DNA of 44,423 bases, from positions 1 to 44,423 of the forward strand of contig JAKIZO010000007.1 in the NCBI GenBank assembly GCA_022707965.1, written 5' to 3'. Source of the stretch: Bacteroidota bacterium (GTDB lineage Bacteria; Bacteroidota; Ignavibacteria; Kapaibacteriales; UBA2268). A model generated the notes under the pieces. That model saw only the letters and a program-made list of their open reading frames with translations. It had not been told where the DNA came from and did not search any database. This document shows, piece after piece, positions 34,095-42,122 of this stretch. Position numbers and translations under genes: made by a program. How positions within the stretch are numbered: the first letter of the stretch is position 1; every line of letters starts with the position of its first letter.

Positions 34095-34425
34095 TAGTTT
34101 TTAAGTTTAAGTTTTTACAATACCAATATTTATATTTTTTTTAATAAAAACATTTTTTATACTTGATTGTTTTGAAATCAATTAGTAGTTTATTTTATAT
34201 TTATTATTATTTGGTGATAATTGTTTTTATACTTATTCAATAATTATTTTCTTGTTTTTTGCAAATTAGTAATCAAAAGATAGTTGTTCAAAAGTAATCC
34301 TTTAATTGTATCAAGTTGCAAAAATTATTGAATAATTAGAATAAATAATAAATATCAATTATTTATTTCTTCCCAAATAAATAATTGTTATAATAATTAT
34401 ATTTATTTACTATTACGAGGAAAAG
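34095..34425. other. 331-nt AT-rich intergenic region
   Basis: Very A/T-rich, no open frame of note. It contains the 13-bp palindrome at 34356-34387 and, near its end, the ribosome-binding site ACGAGG before the ATG at 34426. A promoter for the WG-repeat gene is expected here but I cannot fix its boxes. Confidence 0.6.
34356..34387. promoter_or_regulatory. Perfect 13-bp inverted repeat upstream of the WG-repeat gene
   Basis: CAATTATTTATTT (34356-34368) and AAATAAATAATTG (34375-34387) are exact reverse complements around CTTCCC, ending 38 nt before the start codon. No T run follows, so a regulator site or 5'-leader hairpin is more likely than a terminator, though an all-A/T palindrome can arise by chance in such sequence. 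Confidence 0.5.
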
Positions 34426-35001
34426 ATGAGAGTTATTATTTTAATATCCTTACTATTCGTTGGGATATATTCATCATTATTGTCACAAAAAGTTATTACA
34501 GCAAATGCAGTAGGCACTTTTAGTGATGATGTCGCACCATTTCTACTTGACAACAAATGGGGATTTTTCGATAAAGCTGGAAACATTGTTATTCAACCTA
34601 TATTTAAAGTTTTCGTGAATAATTACGGTGATTTGCCTTGCTTTTCGGAAGGTCTTACTTCTATTGTAGATGTTGAAACCGAAAGAGTTGGTTATATCAA
34701 CAAAAAGGGCGAAAAAAAAATTGCCCCTGTATATTACTCTGCCACTTCATTTAATGAAGGAGTTGCATTTGTTGGACGTCAGAACGACCACGTTTTGATA
34801 GACACTTCTGGCAATATCATTGCTCAAAATTTTGTTGCTATAAATGGATATTATTCTCGGTTTTCAAATAATCGCGCTTGCGTTCAAAAGCAATTCGCCT
34901 TTGGTTATATTAATAAATCAGGAAAATTTGTAATTGAGCCTAAATTTGATACCTTAGGAAATGTAAAAGTCAGTATGCGATTGGCAGTGGCAAGCCCGTA
35001 A
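34426..35001 (+). CDS. WG-repeat protein, N-terminal part (gene frameshifted)
   Basis: 191 residues beginning with a signal peptide (about 1-20, ending in LLSQ). WG-type beta repeats follow: DNKWGFFDKAGNIVIQPIF, RVGYINKKGEKKIAPVYY, HVLIDTSGNIIAQNF and FAFGYINKSGKFVIEPKF. The frame then leaves the repeat pattern (SMRLAVASP) and stops. The repeat pattern resumes in another frame at 34974 (YAIGSGKPVNGFIDTLG) and runs to 35531, so the original product was about 368 residues. The break lies beside two exact 25-bp direct repeats 65 bp apart. WG proteins are secreted beta-propeller- or solenoid-like proteins of unknown role. Confidence 0.8.
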   Translation: MRVIILISLLFVGIYSSLLSQKVITANAVGTFSDDVAPFLLDNKWGFFDKAGNIVIQPIFKVFVNNYGDLPCFSEGLTSIVDVETERVGYINKKGEKKIAPVYYSATSFNEGVAFVGRQNDHVLIDTSGNIIAQNFVAINGYYSRFSNNRACVQKQFAFGYINKSGKFVIEPKFDTLGNVKVSMRLAVASP

Positions 35002-35035
35002 ACGGTTTTATTGATACCTTAGGAAATGTAAAAGT
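34946..35035 (+). repeat. Two exact 25-bp direct repeats at the WG-gene lesion
   Basis: The 25-nt unit at 34946-34970 recurs exactly at 35011-35035. The offset of 65 bp is not a multiple of three, so the two copies are in different frames of the present sequence though both encode DTLGNVKV. This fits a recombination or template-slip event that broke the gene. Confidence 0.9.
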
Positions 35036-35087
35036 TGACTTTAAGTTTAGCAACAAACCTAATTCTTTTAGAAATGGAAGAGCCTTT

Positions 35088-35531
35088 GTGCAAGGAACAA
35101 ACAACAAATGGGGGATTATTGATACCGATGGAAATTTAATTGTTGAACCAGTTTATCACCAAGTTTTTAATTTTAGTGGTGGATATGCTGTTGTTAGCCT
35201 TATGGATGATAAGTGGAACCTAACTTACCAGATAATTGATATTAATGGCAAACCTGTTAAAGTATTTGCTAAACCAGCAAATAGCAGCGAAACAATTACT
35301 GTATTAAGCGGTTTTTCGGAAGGGCTCGCTGTTGCTATGAAAGGATATAAAAAAGGGCTTATTGATTACAAAGGTAACTCAGTAGTTGGTTTTCAGTATC
35401 GTGAATTATATCCAATGTCGTGTGGAATGGCTTACTTCGAAAAATATGACGACAAAACAAGAAAAGTTACGCGAGGATTTATTAACAATTCGGGAAAAGA
35501 AGTTATTGTAATTGAAGAGCCAAAATTTTAG
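35088..35531 (+). CDS. WG-repeat protein, C-terminal part (gene frameshifted)
   Basis: The frame is open from 34974; the first plausible start inside it is the GTG at 35088, giving 147 residues. It holds three or four WG repeats: NNKWGIIDTDGNLIVEPVY, WNLTYQIIDINGKPVKVF, YKKGLIDYKGNSVVGFQY and RGFINNSGKEVIVIEEPKF. Alone it has no signal peptide, so it is most likely the separated end of the gene that starts at 34426 rather than an independent protein. Confidence 0.7.
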   Translation: MQGTNNKWGIIDTDGNLIVEPVYHQVFNFSGGYAVVSLMDDKWNLTYQIIDINGKPVKVFAKPANSSETITVLSGFSEGLAVAMKGYKKGLIDYKGNSVVGFQYRELYPMSCGMAYFEKYDDKTRKVTRGFINNSGKEVIVIEEPKF

Positions 35532-35642
35532 TTTTTTTGTGGAATTTGTAAGAAAGAGTATAATAATTTATCAAAATATTATATTGAATTAAAACATCTG
35601 TTAGCTTGTTTTTTTGATTGCCGTCCAAAAAATTGCTATTTT

Positions 35643-36818
35643 ATGGTTGTGGATGTAGCAATTTTCATATTGTTGCTTTATTTTGGATTTGCAACGACTT
35701 ATTTGTTTGTGCTTGCTGTTTTTTCGTTGCTTAAAGAAAAGAAATTCCTTCCCGCAACAGACAAACTAAACCGATACGCCATTCTAATTCCAAATTACAG
35801 AGAAAATAGAATTATTCTTGATGTTGCTCGGACGGCACTGAACCACGATTATCCAAAAGATTATTTCGATGTTTATGTAATTGCTGATGGTGTCGAACCC
35901 GAAACAGTTTCAAAGTTGAAAGATATGGGCTGCTATGTGATTGAAGTGCAGTTCGAAAACAGCACAAAAGCAAAATCTCTAAATGCCGCACTTTGTGCTA
36001 TTGACCAAGAAAAATACGACTATGCAGTTGTGCTTGATGTCGACAACATTATGCAGCCTGGATTTCTTCATCAGGTAAACATTGTTCACAACTGCGGCTA
36101 TAAGGTTGTTCAGGGGCACCGCACAGCAAAGAACATCAATACAAACACAGCATACCTGGACGCATTAAGCGAGGAAAGTGCTAATTCGCTTATTAGGCGG
36201 GGCATTTTCAGGATTGGCGGTTCGGCTATGATTATAGGTTCTGCTTTTTCGATTGAATGGAATTTGTTCAAACGTCTTATGTCGGATATTCAAGATGTGG
36301 CAGGCGAAGACCGTGAACTTGAAATTCGGATATTAGAGCAAAAAATCAAAATTGCATATTGCAGTTCGGCAGTTGTATTGGACGAAAAGGTTGAAAACTG
36401 GGGGAACTACACCCGTCAGCGTTCTCGCTGGGCGGCGGCACATCTCGATTTTGTCCTCAAATACTTTACCAGAGGTTTTTCCCAATTATTTAATGGAAAT
36501 TTCGATTATTTCAACAAGGTTTTGCATAGTATAGTCCCACCAAGAATATTACTGCTTGCGGCGTTGATGGTGTTTTTTATTTTATCGCTAATTTTTCCCG
36601 ATTTTCCGTTTGCGGTGTGGTGGATTTCTCTATTTTTTCTTTATGTAATAACTTTGATGCTATCAATTCCAAAGCGTTTCTACACAAAAAGAATGCTTGT
36701 GGCACTCTTGGAACTTCCCAAGATGCTTGTTCTAATGTTAATTTCTTGGGGAAAGGCACGAGGTCAACGCAACAAATTTGTTTCGACACCGCACACTTAC
36801 ACGGGCGAAAAGAATTAA
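35643..36818 (+). CDS. Membrane glycosyltransferase, family 2, processive type
   Basis: A 391-residue enzyme: one N-terminal transmembrane helix (about 4-30), a GT-A catalytic domain (47-270) and two to three C-terminal helices (about 295-345). Catalytic marks are Asp82 (VIADGVEPET), the DxD motif Asp132-Val-Asp134 (VVLDVDN), AGEDRELEIRI with the general base region at Asp223, and QRSRW at 259-263, the QXXRW motif of processive synthases such as cellulose and hyaluronan synthases. It would polymerise or extend a polysaccharide from a sugar nucleotide across the inner membrane. The product is unknown. Convergent with the TPR gene; its TAA lies at 36816-36818. Confidence 0.92.
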   Translation: MVVDVAIFILLLYFGFATTYLFVLAVFSLLKEKKFLPATDKLNRYAILIPNYRENRIILDVARTALNHDYPKDYFDVYVIADGVEPETVSKLKDMGCYVIEVQFENSTKAKSLNAALCAIDQEKYDYAVVLDVDNIMQPGFLHQVNIVHNCGYKVVQGHRTAKNINTNTAYLDALSEESANSLIRRGIFRIGGSAMIIGSAFSIEWNLFKRLMSDIQDVAGEDRELEIRILEQKIKIAYCSSAVVLDEKVENWGNYTRQRSRWAAAHLDFVLKYFTRGFSQLFNGNFDYFNKVLHSIVPPRILLLAALMVFFILSLIFPDFPFAVWWISLFFLYVITLMLSIPKRFYTKRMLVALLELPKMLVLMLISWGKARGQRNKFVSTPHTYTGEKN

Positions 36819-36922
36819 CTAAATTGCTGAATTGCTCTATTCAGTTTTTCTTCGAAATCAGGGATATTAGCAGTAAAGTCCTTCATTTCTTCCATAAAAA
36901 CCTGAATTCCGTTTGGGTCGAG
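36815..36922 (-). other. In-frame continuation of the TPR gene beyond an amber codon
   Basis: Past the TAG at 36923-36925 the same frame continues for 35 sense codons (LDPNGIQVFMEEMKDF ... EEKLNRAIQQFS) and ends at TAA 36815-36817. That TAA shares the palindrome TTAA (36815-36818) with the stop of the convergent glycosyltransferase gene. The protein-like sequence and the neat convergence suggest the gene once ended here. Confidence 0.7.
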
Positions 36923-38248
36923 CTAAGTAATTTCGGCAACAACTTCGATAAATTCGTCGAAGTGATTTAATTTTGCGTGGATTTTCGCTTTCAGGTATAA
37001 TGCTTCAAGCCAATTTGGTGCTAAATCGACAAGATGGTCAACTTCTTTTAGTGCTTCATCGAACTTGTTCAATTCAAAAAGCACCTGAGCATAATCGAAA
37101 ATATATTCCGAATTGTAGGGTTCAATTTCAAGAGCTTTTTCGTATGATTTAGAGGCTTCTGCTAATTTATCAAGGTTATAGTAAGCGTCGCCCATAGAGT
37201 GATAAACGTCTGCATAATCGGGCTTGATTTTGATACACTGCTTGAAATCACGAATAGCGAGTTCGTATTCTTCGATTGCATCGTAGCAAATGCCACGCCC
37301 ATAGAGAGCAGGATAGTAATTAGGTCGAACTTGCAACAAACGAGTAAATGTAGTAATTGCCGCAGTATAGTCGCCACTATCGCCCTGCAAACTTGCTAAA
37401 TTGTGCAGAGCATCTACATCTGATGGATTTATGTTTATACATTCACGGTAACATTCGATGGCTTCGTTGGTGTGTCCAATAGTAGTATAAACGTTTGCTA
37501 AATTGTAGTAGCACACTAAAAAATTTGGATTTATCGCGATTGCCATTTTAAAAGCGTCGATAGACTTATAGTGCATACTATTGTATGAATAGACAAGCCC
37601 AAGATTGAACCAAAGGTAGTAATCGTAAGGATTTTCGTCTATTGCTTTTTTGTAGTATTCAATAGCTTCGTCGTATTTATCTAAATTTGTATAGCAAAAA
37701 GCAATTTCTTGAAATAAGTCTTTGTGATATGAAGCATTTTCTTCCAGACCTTTAAGAATAGCGACAGATTTCTCGTATTCTTTGAGAGTTTGATAAATAA
37801 TACCCATCTGAAAATCGATGTCATCGTTTGCGGGGTCGAGTTGCTTGGCGAATTTTATTATACTCAAAGCTTTTTTGGGATTGCCTGTATTTTCCAGAGC
37901 AATAGCATAATTTATCAATGTATCGATATCAGTTGGATTTTCGTTATAAAGTTCTTCGGCTATCACGAAAGCTTCTTTATATCTACCAAGATTGAATAAA
38001 ATCACGCATTTTTTATTTCGGGCATCAATAGATGCAGGATTGTATTCCAGAAGTAGCTCGCAAAAAGCAAGAGCATCTTCGAACTTACTTTTCGAAAGAG
38101 AATAATCTATTAAATCATCAAGTGCATCAGCACTTGGAAGGTCTTCCTGGCTTCTATTCCGACGACGAATTGCCCGACGAAAACGCTTGAATTGCTCCTC
38201 GATGTCCTCGGGAAACTCGTCATCATATTCATTGAAAAAATCGTTCAT
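36923..38248 (-). CDS. TPR-repeat protein, probably truncated by an amber codon
   Basis: A 441-residue cytoplasmic protein with an acidic N-terminus (NEYDDEFPEDIEEQFKRF) and about eleven tetratricopeptide repeats from residue 50 to the end. Typical units are YDEAIEYYKKAIDENPYDYYLWFNLGLVY and YELAIRDFKQCIKIKPDYADVYHSMGDAYY. TPRs bind partner proteins; no enzymatic part is present, so it is likely a scaffold. The frame continues for 35 codons after the TAG, see the separate entry. The divergent spacer at 38249-38427 separates it from the beta-propeller lipoprotein gene. Confidence 0.9.
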   Translation of the reverse strand: MNDFFNEYDDEFPEDIEEQFKRFRRAIRRRNRSQEDLPSADALDDLIDYSLSKSKFEDALAFCELLLEYNPASIDARNKKCVILFNLGRYKEAFVIAEELYNENPTDIDTLINYAIALENTGNPKKALSIIKFAKQLDPANDDIDFQMGIIYQTLKEYEKSVAILKGLEENASYHKDLFQEIAFCYTNLDKYDEAIEYYKKAIDENPYDYYLWFNLGLVYSYNSMHYKSIDAFKMAIAINPNFLVCYYNLANVYTTIGHTNEAIECYRECININPSDVDALHNLASLQGDSGDYTAAITTFTRLLQVRPNYYPALYGRGICYDAIEEYELAIRDFKQCIKIKPDYADVYHSMGDAYYNLDKLAEASKSYEKALEIEPYNSEYIFDYAQVLFELNKFDEALKEVDHLVDLAPNWLEALYLKAKIHAKLNHFDEFIEVVAEIT

Positions 38249-38321
38249 TTCTAAAAAACAAAATTAATAATTACAATTATACAATTTATCAAACAAATAA
38301 TTAAACAAAATATTTTAGCAT

Positions 38322-38333
38322 ATAAATGTGTTA
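38322..38333 (+). promoter_or_regulatory. Second copy of the 12-mer ATAAATGTGTTA
   Basis: Exact copy of the word at 15298-15309. It lies 95 nt before the start at 38428; the first copy lies 116 nt before the start at 15425. A related TAAATGTGTAA lies 100 nt before 22996. Similar spacing suggests a shared promoter or regulator element (hypothesis). Confidence 0.35.
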
Positions 38334-38427
38334 TTTTTTAATTTGTAACAAAATCGAGTTGCTTGTTTTATTATACAGTATAAACTTTTATTAATTATAT
38401 TTCGTATTATCAAAAAACGAGGTCGCA

Positions 38428-39474
38428 ATGAAACCAAAATACATTTTACTTATATTTTTGCTTCTTACTGCTTGCAGTGGCGAGGAAAAACTAATTGACA
38501 ATTTCAATGATACAAGCAAAGCACTATTTATCTATAATATTGATAATAAAGCATCTATTGCGAAAGTCGATTTGCTGAATGGAAGTGTGCTCGACGAAAA
38601 TATTCTTGCAAAGATCTCTCAGATAAGCGATAAAGACACAATTTCGCTTGCACGACACTTCCGGGATAATATTTTTCTTTTTGCAAAAGCTAGCTACAAA
38701 ATTTATGTTTTAGATTTTAATACTCTTGAATACAAATATACAATTGATTTTTCGCAAAGCCAGTCTATTCCCGCTGATATTGCATTTGCTAATGCAACTG
38801 ATGCGTTCATAACTTTTGAGAATTCGGACAAAGTTGCACTATTAGATTTAACAAACTTTGCAGTAGCAAAGCAGATAAAAGTTGGCAATTCCCCACGTTC
38901 AATCGCAGCGGCAGGCAACCAAATTTACGTTGCGAACTACTCAGACCATAGCGTTTCTGTAATAGATAGCCGAACAAACAAGCAGGAAGCAGTTATTTCA
39001 GTTGCACCATTTCCCGTCTATGTTGGCGTTCGTTCCGACGGCAAAGAAGTTGTCGTTGTCTCTCGTGGACTTGGGAAAGACTTTACAGATGTTGTCCCAA
39101 CGGCTGCAATTGCAACAATAATTGATGTTGCCACAAGGCAGAAAGTTGCCGAAATCCCGATAGGAACATCAACCATCAAAGCTGAAACTGTATTGCCAAT
39201 TTCCTCTGTAATCACAAATTCGAATTATTTATTTGTAACGAACGGTAGTAATTTATTAAGAATAAACATAAAAAATAGAACTGCTGCATTTAACGTAGGA
39301 AAATTTTCCTATCAAGGACTATTCTTCAATAATTTCAGAAACGAGCTGATTGCCCTTGCAATAGACGAGCAAGGGAACACGAAAAAGATAAATATTTGCG
39401 ACCGTTCAATGGGAACAATTAATTATAGTGTAAATGTAAAAGCCGGACTTCGATGGATATTGCCAATATATTAG
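38428..39474 (+). CDS. Lipoprotein with YVTN-type beta-propeller repeats
   Basis: A 348-residue lipoprotein with lipobox LLTAC (Cys16). The rest has WD40/YVTN-like blades of about 42 residues: VGNSPRSIAAAGNQIYVANYSDHSVSVIDSRTNKQ and VAPFPVYVGVRSDGKEVVVVSRG are the clearest. Such surface or periplasmic propellers usually bind proteins or ligands. It overlaps the start of the GAF-SpoIIE phosphatase gene by 22 nt, so translation is coupled and the propeller may be a sensor partner of that phosphatase (inference). The ribosome-binding site is ACGAGG. Confidence 0.85.
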   Translation: MKPKYILLIFLLLTACSGEEKLIDNFNDTSKALFIYNIDNKASIAKVDLLNGSVLDENILAKISQISDKDTISLARHFRDNIFLFAKASYKIYVLDFNTLEYKYTIDFSQSQSIPADIAFANATDAFITFENSDKVALLDLTNFAVAKQIKVGNSPRSIAAAGNQIYVANYSDHSVSVIDSRTNKQEAVISVAPFPVYVGVRSDGKEVVVVSRGLGKDFTDVVPTAAIATIIDVATRQKVAEIPIGTSTIKAETVLPISSVITNSNYLFVTNGSNLLRINIKNRTAAFNVGKFSYQGLFFNNFRNELIALAIDEQGNTKKINICDRSMGTINYSVNVKAGLRWILPIY

Positions 39475-41135
39475 AGCAACGTAGAAAATCAATTGTCAAT
39501 CTGCAATCGCTGCTCGATTTAAGTTCTAAACTTAATGAACTTAGCGACGAGCAAAAGATACTCAATGCGTCGCTTTTGAGTATGATGGGGAAGCTTAAAT
39601 TTTCTCGTGCCGCTGCATTCATCAGAATTGAGGATAGTCTGCAATTAGTAGTTGATAAGGGAATAAAATCCATACCAAAATGTGTATATTTTAGCGATTT
39701 TAAAATAAACACACTGAGTAAATTTTTTTCGAAATTTCAAATAAGCAATTTTTTTCCTGTTTATTACAAAAATGAACTGCTTGCGGTATTTTTGCTTGCC
39801 AGCCCGTTCGGAAAAACTAACCTGACAGACGAAGAACGCCATTACGGAGAACTTATTTCGCAAATTACTGCAAATGCTTTGCAAACAACAAAATATGTTC
39901 ACAGTTTGAGCTCAGCGAAACTTAAAGCGGAACGCCACAGCCAGATGCTTTCGACTGTTTTCGAAATTTCAAGAGATTTCAGTCATTTGCTCTCACGTGA
40001 GAAAATAATCAAAATGCTTTCTTACCATCTGATGGGTCAGTTGATGGTCAATCGTTTTGCGCTATTGCTTAGAATTGATGCGAATAAATACGATGTTCTT
40101 ATTAACAGATTTAACAATTCAGATGAGGGCACACAATTAGAAATCACCTGCGAAAATCAATTCGTTAACGTAATTGAAAAATCTGAATTTCCTAACGATA
40201 TTGCTGATTTATTCCCAACGGCTCAATTGCTTGTGCCAATGATTGTGCAAGGCGAAACGAAAGGACTGCTGATTGTCGGTCCGACATTGAATTCTTTGCC
40301 TTTTGATGAAACAAAAAAACTGTTTATTACTGCAATTGCAAACACAACTATTACTGCTCTGGAAAATGAGAGATTATTTCAGGAAGAACTTGCTAAAAAA
40401 GCAATCGAGAGCGAACTTGCTTACGCACTTGAAATACAAAAAAACCTTCTTCCCAAAACCGCACCAAAATTAGATAAATACTCAATTTTTGGTCGTAGTA
40501 TCCCTTCGCGTCAGGTCGGTGGTGATTATTTCGATTTTATTATGACTGATAGCAATCAATTGTTGATTGCTATTGCAGATGTTTCGGGAAAAGGTTTACC
40601 TGCTGCACTGCTTATGGCAAATTTTCAATCAGCTTTGCGTATTTTGGCTTCGCTTGAACTCGATTTAAATGCATTAGTTGAAAAATTGAATAGTTTGGTA
40701 TATTCAAATACTTCACCCGATAAATTTATTACTTTTTTTGTCGCAAAACTTGACATTATGTCGAACAGGCTGAACTACATAAATGCGGGACACAATCCAC
40801 CAATGTTATTGAGAAAAGCAACATACGAAATTGAATTATTGCGAAAAGGCGGTCTGCTGCTTGGATGTTTAGATGAAGTTTTCAATTATGAAGTTGGTGA
40901 GATACACTTTGCCGAAGGGGACACGCTAATTATGTTTACCGATGGAGTAAGCGAAGCACAGAACAATCGTGGCGAGGAATTCACAGAAGCAAGGTTGGAA
41001 AGCTTAATCAGAGAATATAACAAATATGATGCAGAATTGCTTGTAGAGAAAATCATTTCAGAAGTTGAAGAGCATTCCTTCAAATCAAATTACTACGATG
41101 ATATTACAATAGTTGCACTTAAAAGAGAAAGGTAG
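39453..41135 (+). CDS. GAF-domain PP2C-type (SpoIIE) serine phosphatase
   Basis: A 560-residue cytoplasmic protein. A short coiled coil (1-35) leads to two GAF-like regions (about 30-140 and 165-310), then a helical linker (ELAYALEIQKNLLP) and a SpoIIE/PP2C domain (about 340-560). Metal-binding and catalytic motifs are GGDYFDF, IAIADVSGKGLPAALLMA, NAGHNPPMLL, MFTDGVSEAQN and DDITIVALK. Such RsbU-like enzymes dephosphorylate an anti-sigma antagonist in partner-switching pathways; no anti-sigma or antagonist gene is here. It starts inside the preceding propeller lipoprotein gene. Confidence 0.93.
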   Translation: MDIANILEQRRKSIVNLQSLLDLSSKLNELSDEQKILNASLLSMMGKLKFSRAAAFIRIEDSLQLVVDKGIKSIPKCVYFSDFKINTLSKFFSKFQISNFFPVYYKNELLAVFLLASPFGKTNLTDEERHYGELISQITANALQTTKYVHSLSSAKLKAERHSQMLSTVFEISRDFSHLLSREKIIKMLSYHLMGQLMVNRFALLLRIDANKYDVLINRFNNSDEGTQLEITCENQFVNVIEKSEFPNDIADLFPTAQLLVPMIVQGETKGLLIVGPTLNSLPFDETKKLFITAIANTTITALENERLFQEELAKKAIESELAYALEIQKNLLPKTAPKLDKYSIFGRSIPSRQVGGDYFDFIMTDSNQLLIAIADVSGKGLPAALLMANFQSALRILASLELDLNALVEKLNSLVYSNTSPDKFITFFVAKLDIMSNRLNYINAGHNPPMLLRKATYEIELLRKGGLLLGCLDEVFNYEVGEIHFAEGDTLIMFTDGVSEAQNNRGEEFTEARLESLIREYNKYDAELLVEKIISEVEEHSFKSNYYDDITIVALKRER

Positions 41136-41136
41136 A

Positions 41137-41256
41137 TTAGAATTTCAAACCTAATCTGTCGGAAATTTTTTTGTTTGTAACTTTATAGATACTTTTATTA
41201 AATATTTTCAATAATTCTTGCGAGATTACTTTTGCAGCATTTATAATATCCGACAT
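41137..41256 (-). CDS. 39-residue ORF abutting the DNA methyltransferase stop, possible gene remnant
   Basis: An ATG at 41254-41256 directly follows the methyltransferase TAA (41257-41259) and reads MSDIINAAKVISQELLKIF to a TAA at 41137-41139. The product is basic and helical. Its position right after a methyltransferase is where a restriction endonuclease often lies, so it could be the start of a lost endonuclease; it could also be a small protein of its own or chance. I do not recognise a family. Confidence 0.4.
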   Translation of the reverse strand: MSDIINAAKVISQELLKIFNKSIYKVTNKKISDRLGLKF

Positions 41257-42078
41257 TTAGGCGTCTCCAAATAATCCCAATTTCTCTATTTGTCTATTTT
41301 CGTTCTCGGAACTTTTTATTCTATACACTCCCTTTTCTAATCGCTCTTTAATAAATTCATAATATTCTTTCACAATTTCAAATCCAATATATTGTCTGCC
41401 CATCATCTTGCTTACAACCGCAACCTGTCCCGAACCTAAAAATGGGTCTAATACAACATCACCTTCCTCACTCGAATACATTAGTATTTTTTTGACCAAT
41501 TCCATTGGTAATTTTGTAGGTGTTTTTTTATCTCCTGTCCAATATTCTCGGTTAATAAACCAAACATCTTCTTTATCCTTGTAGTGCAAACAACCGCCAT
41601 CAGCGTCCTTCTCATCTTTTTTATATCTTGCATAAGGAAAAAATTTCCTTTTTTCGTCGTTTTTACATATAAAAAGGCAATGATAATGCGATGAAACAAA
41701 TTTTCTTTTAGTAACAACACCAAATTGATATTTCCAGATAATATGATTTACAGTAATAAATCCTAATTCATCAATTGCAACTAATATATCTTTCAGATTA
41801 TTCCATCCCGAAAAAACATACATACTACCTGTTTCCTTTAGCACTCTATACGCTTGGGTCATCCATTTTAAGGTGAATGCATAGTAATCATTTTGTGGTA
41901 TTTCGTTGTATCCTTCTAATACTTTTTCGGAAGTTCTATTATAATTACTCCTTTTTGCTCCAAAATTGATTGCAAATGGTGGGTCTGTGATAATTAAATC
42001 AATCGAACCGTCCGGTATTTTTTTCATACCTTCTATGCAGTCCATATTATAAATATTATTGAACTCTAATTTTTCCAT
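41257..42078 (-). CDS. DNA methyltransferase, beta-class N6-adenine/N4-cytosine type
   Basis: About 273 residues from the ATG at 42078 (MEKLEFNNIYNMDCIEGM); a TTG at 42126 overlapping ruvB would add 16 residues. Motif IV is TDPPFAINFGA with Phe in place of the usual Tyr, and motif I near the end is LDPFLGSGQVAVVSKMMGRQYIGFEI. The order IV then I, with the recognition region between, is that of beta-class enzymes that methylate exocyclic amino groups of A or C. The central part (KYQFGVVTKRKFVSSHYHCLFICKND) fits type II methylases. Specificity cannot be read. No complete endonuclease is next to it, so it is orphan or left over from a restriction system. Confidence 0.9.
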   Translation of the reverse strand: MEKLEFNNIYNMDCIEGMKKIPDGSIDLIITDPPFAINFGAKRSNYNRTSEKVLEGYNEIPQNDYYAFTLKWMTQAYRVLKETGSMYVFSGWNNLKDILVAIDELGFITVNHIIWKYQFGVVTKRKFVSSHYHCLFICKNDEKRKFFPYARYKKDEKDADGGCLHYKDKEDVWFINREYWTGDKKTPTKLPMELVKKILMYSSEEGDVVLDPFLGSGQVAVVSKMMGRQYIGFEIVKEYYEFIKERLEKGVYRIKSSENENRQIEKLGLFGDA

Positions 42079-42122
42079 CGATAAACCATAATTAATGATT
42101 TCTATTTTCGTGTTTTTTTCTA

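Noticed and set aside
36923..36925. TAG as a reassigned sense codon in this organism
   Set aside because: TAG ends several other genes in the window at natural C-termini, for example the T9SS cargo (stop near 19423) and the SpoIIE phosphatase (stop near 41135).
36923..38248. CRISPR-like or other array from the regular repeats of the TPR gene
   Set aside because: The periodicity is at protein level (34-residue TPR units); the DNA repeats are diverged and have no spacers.
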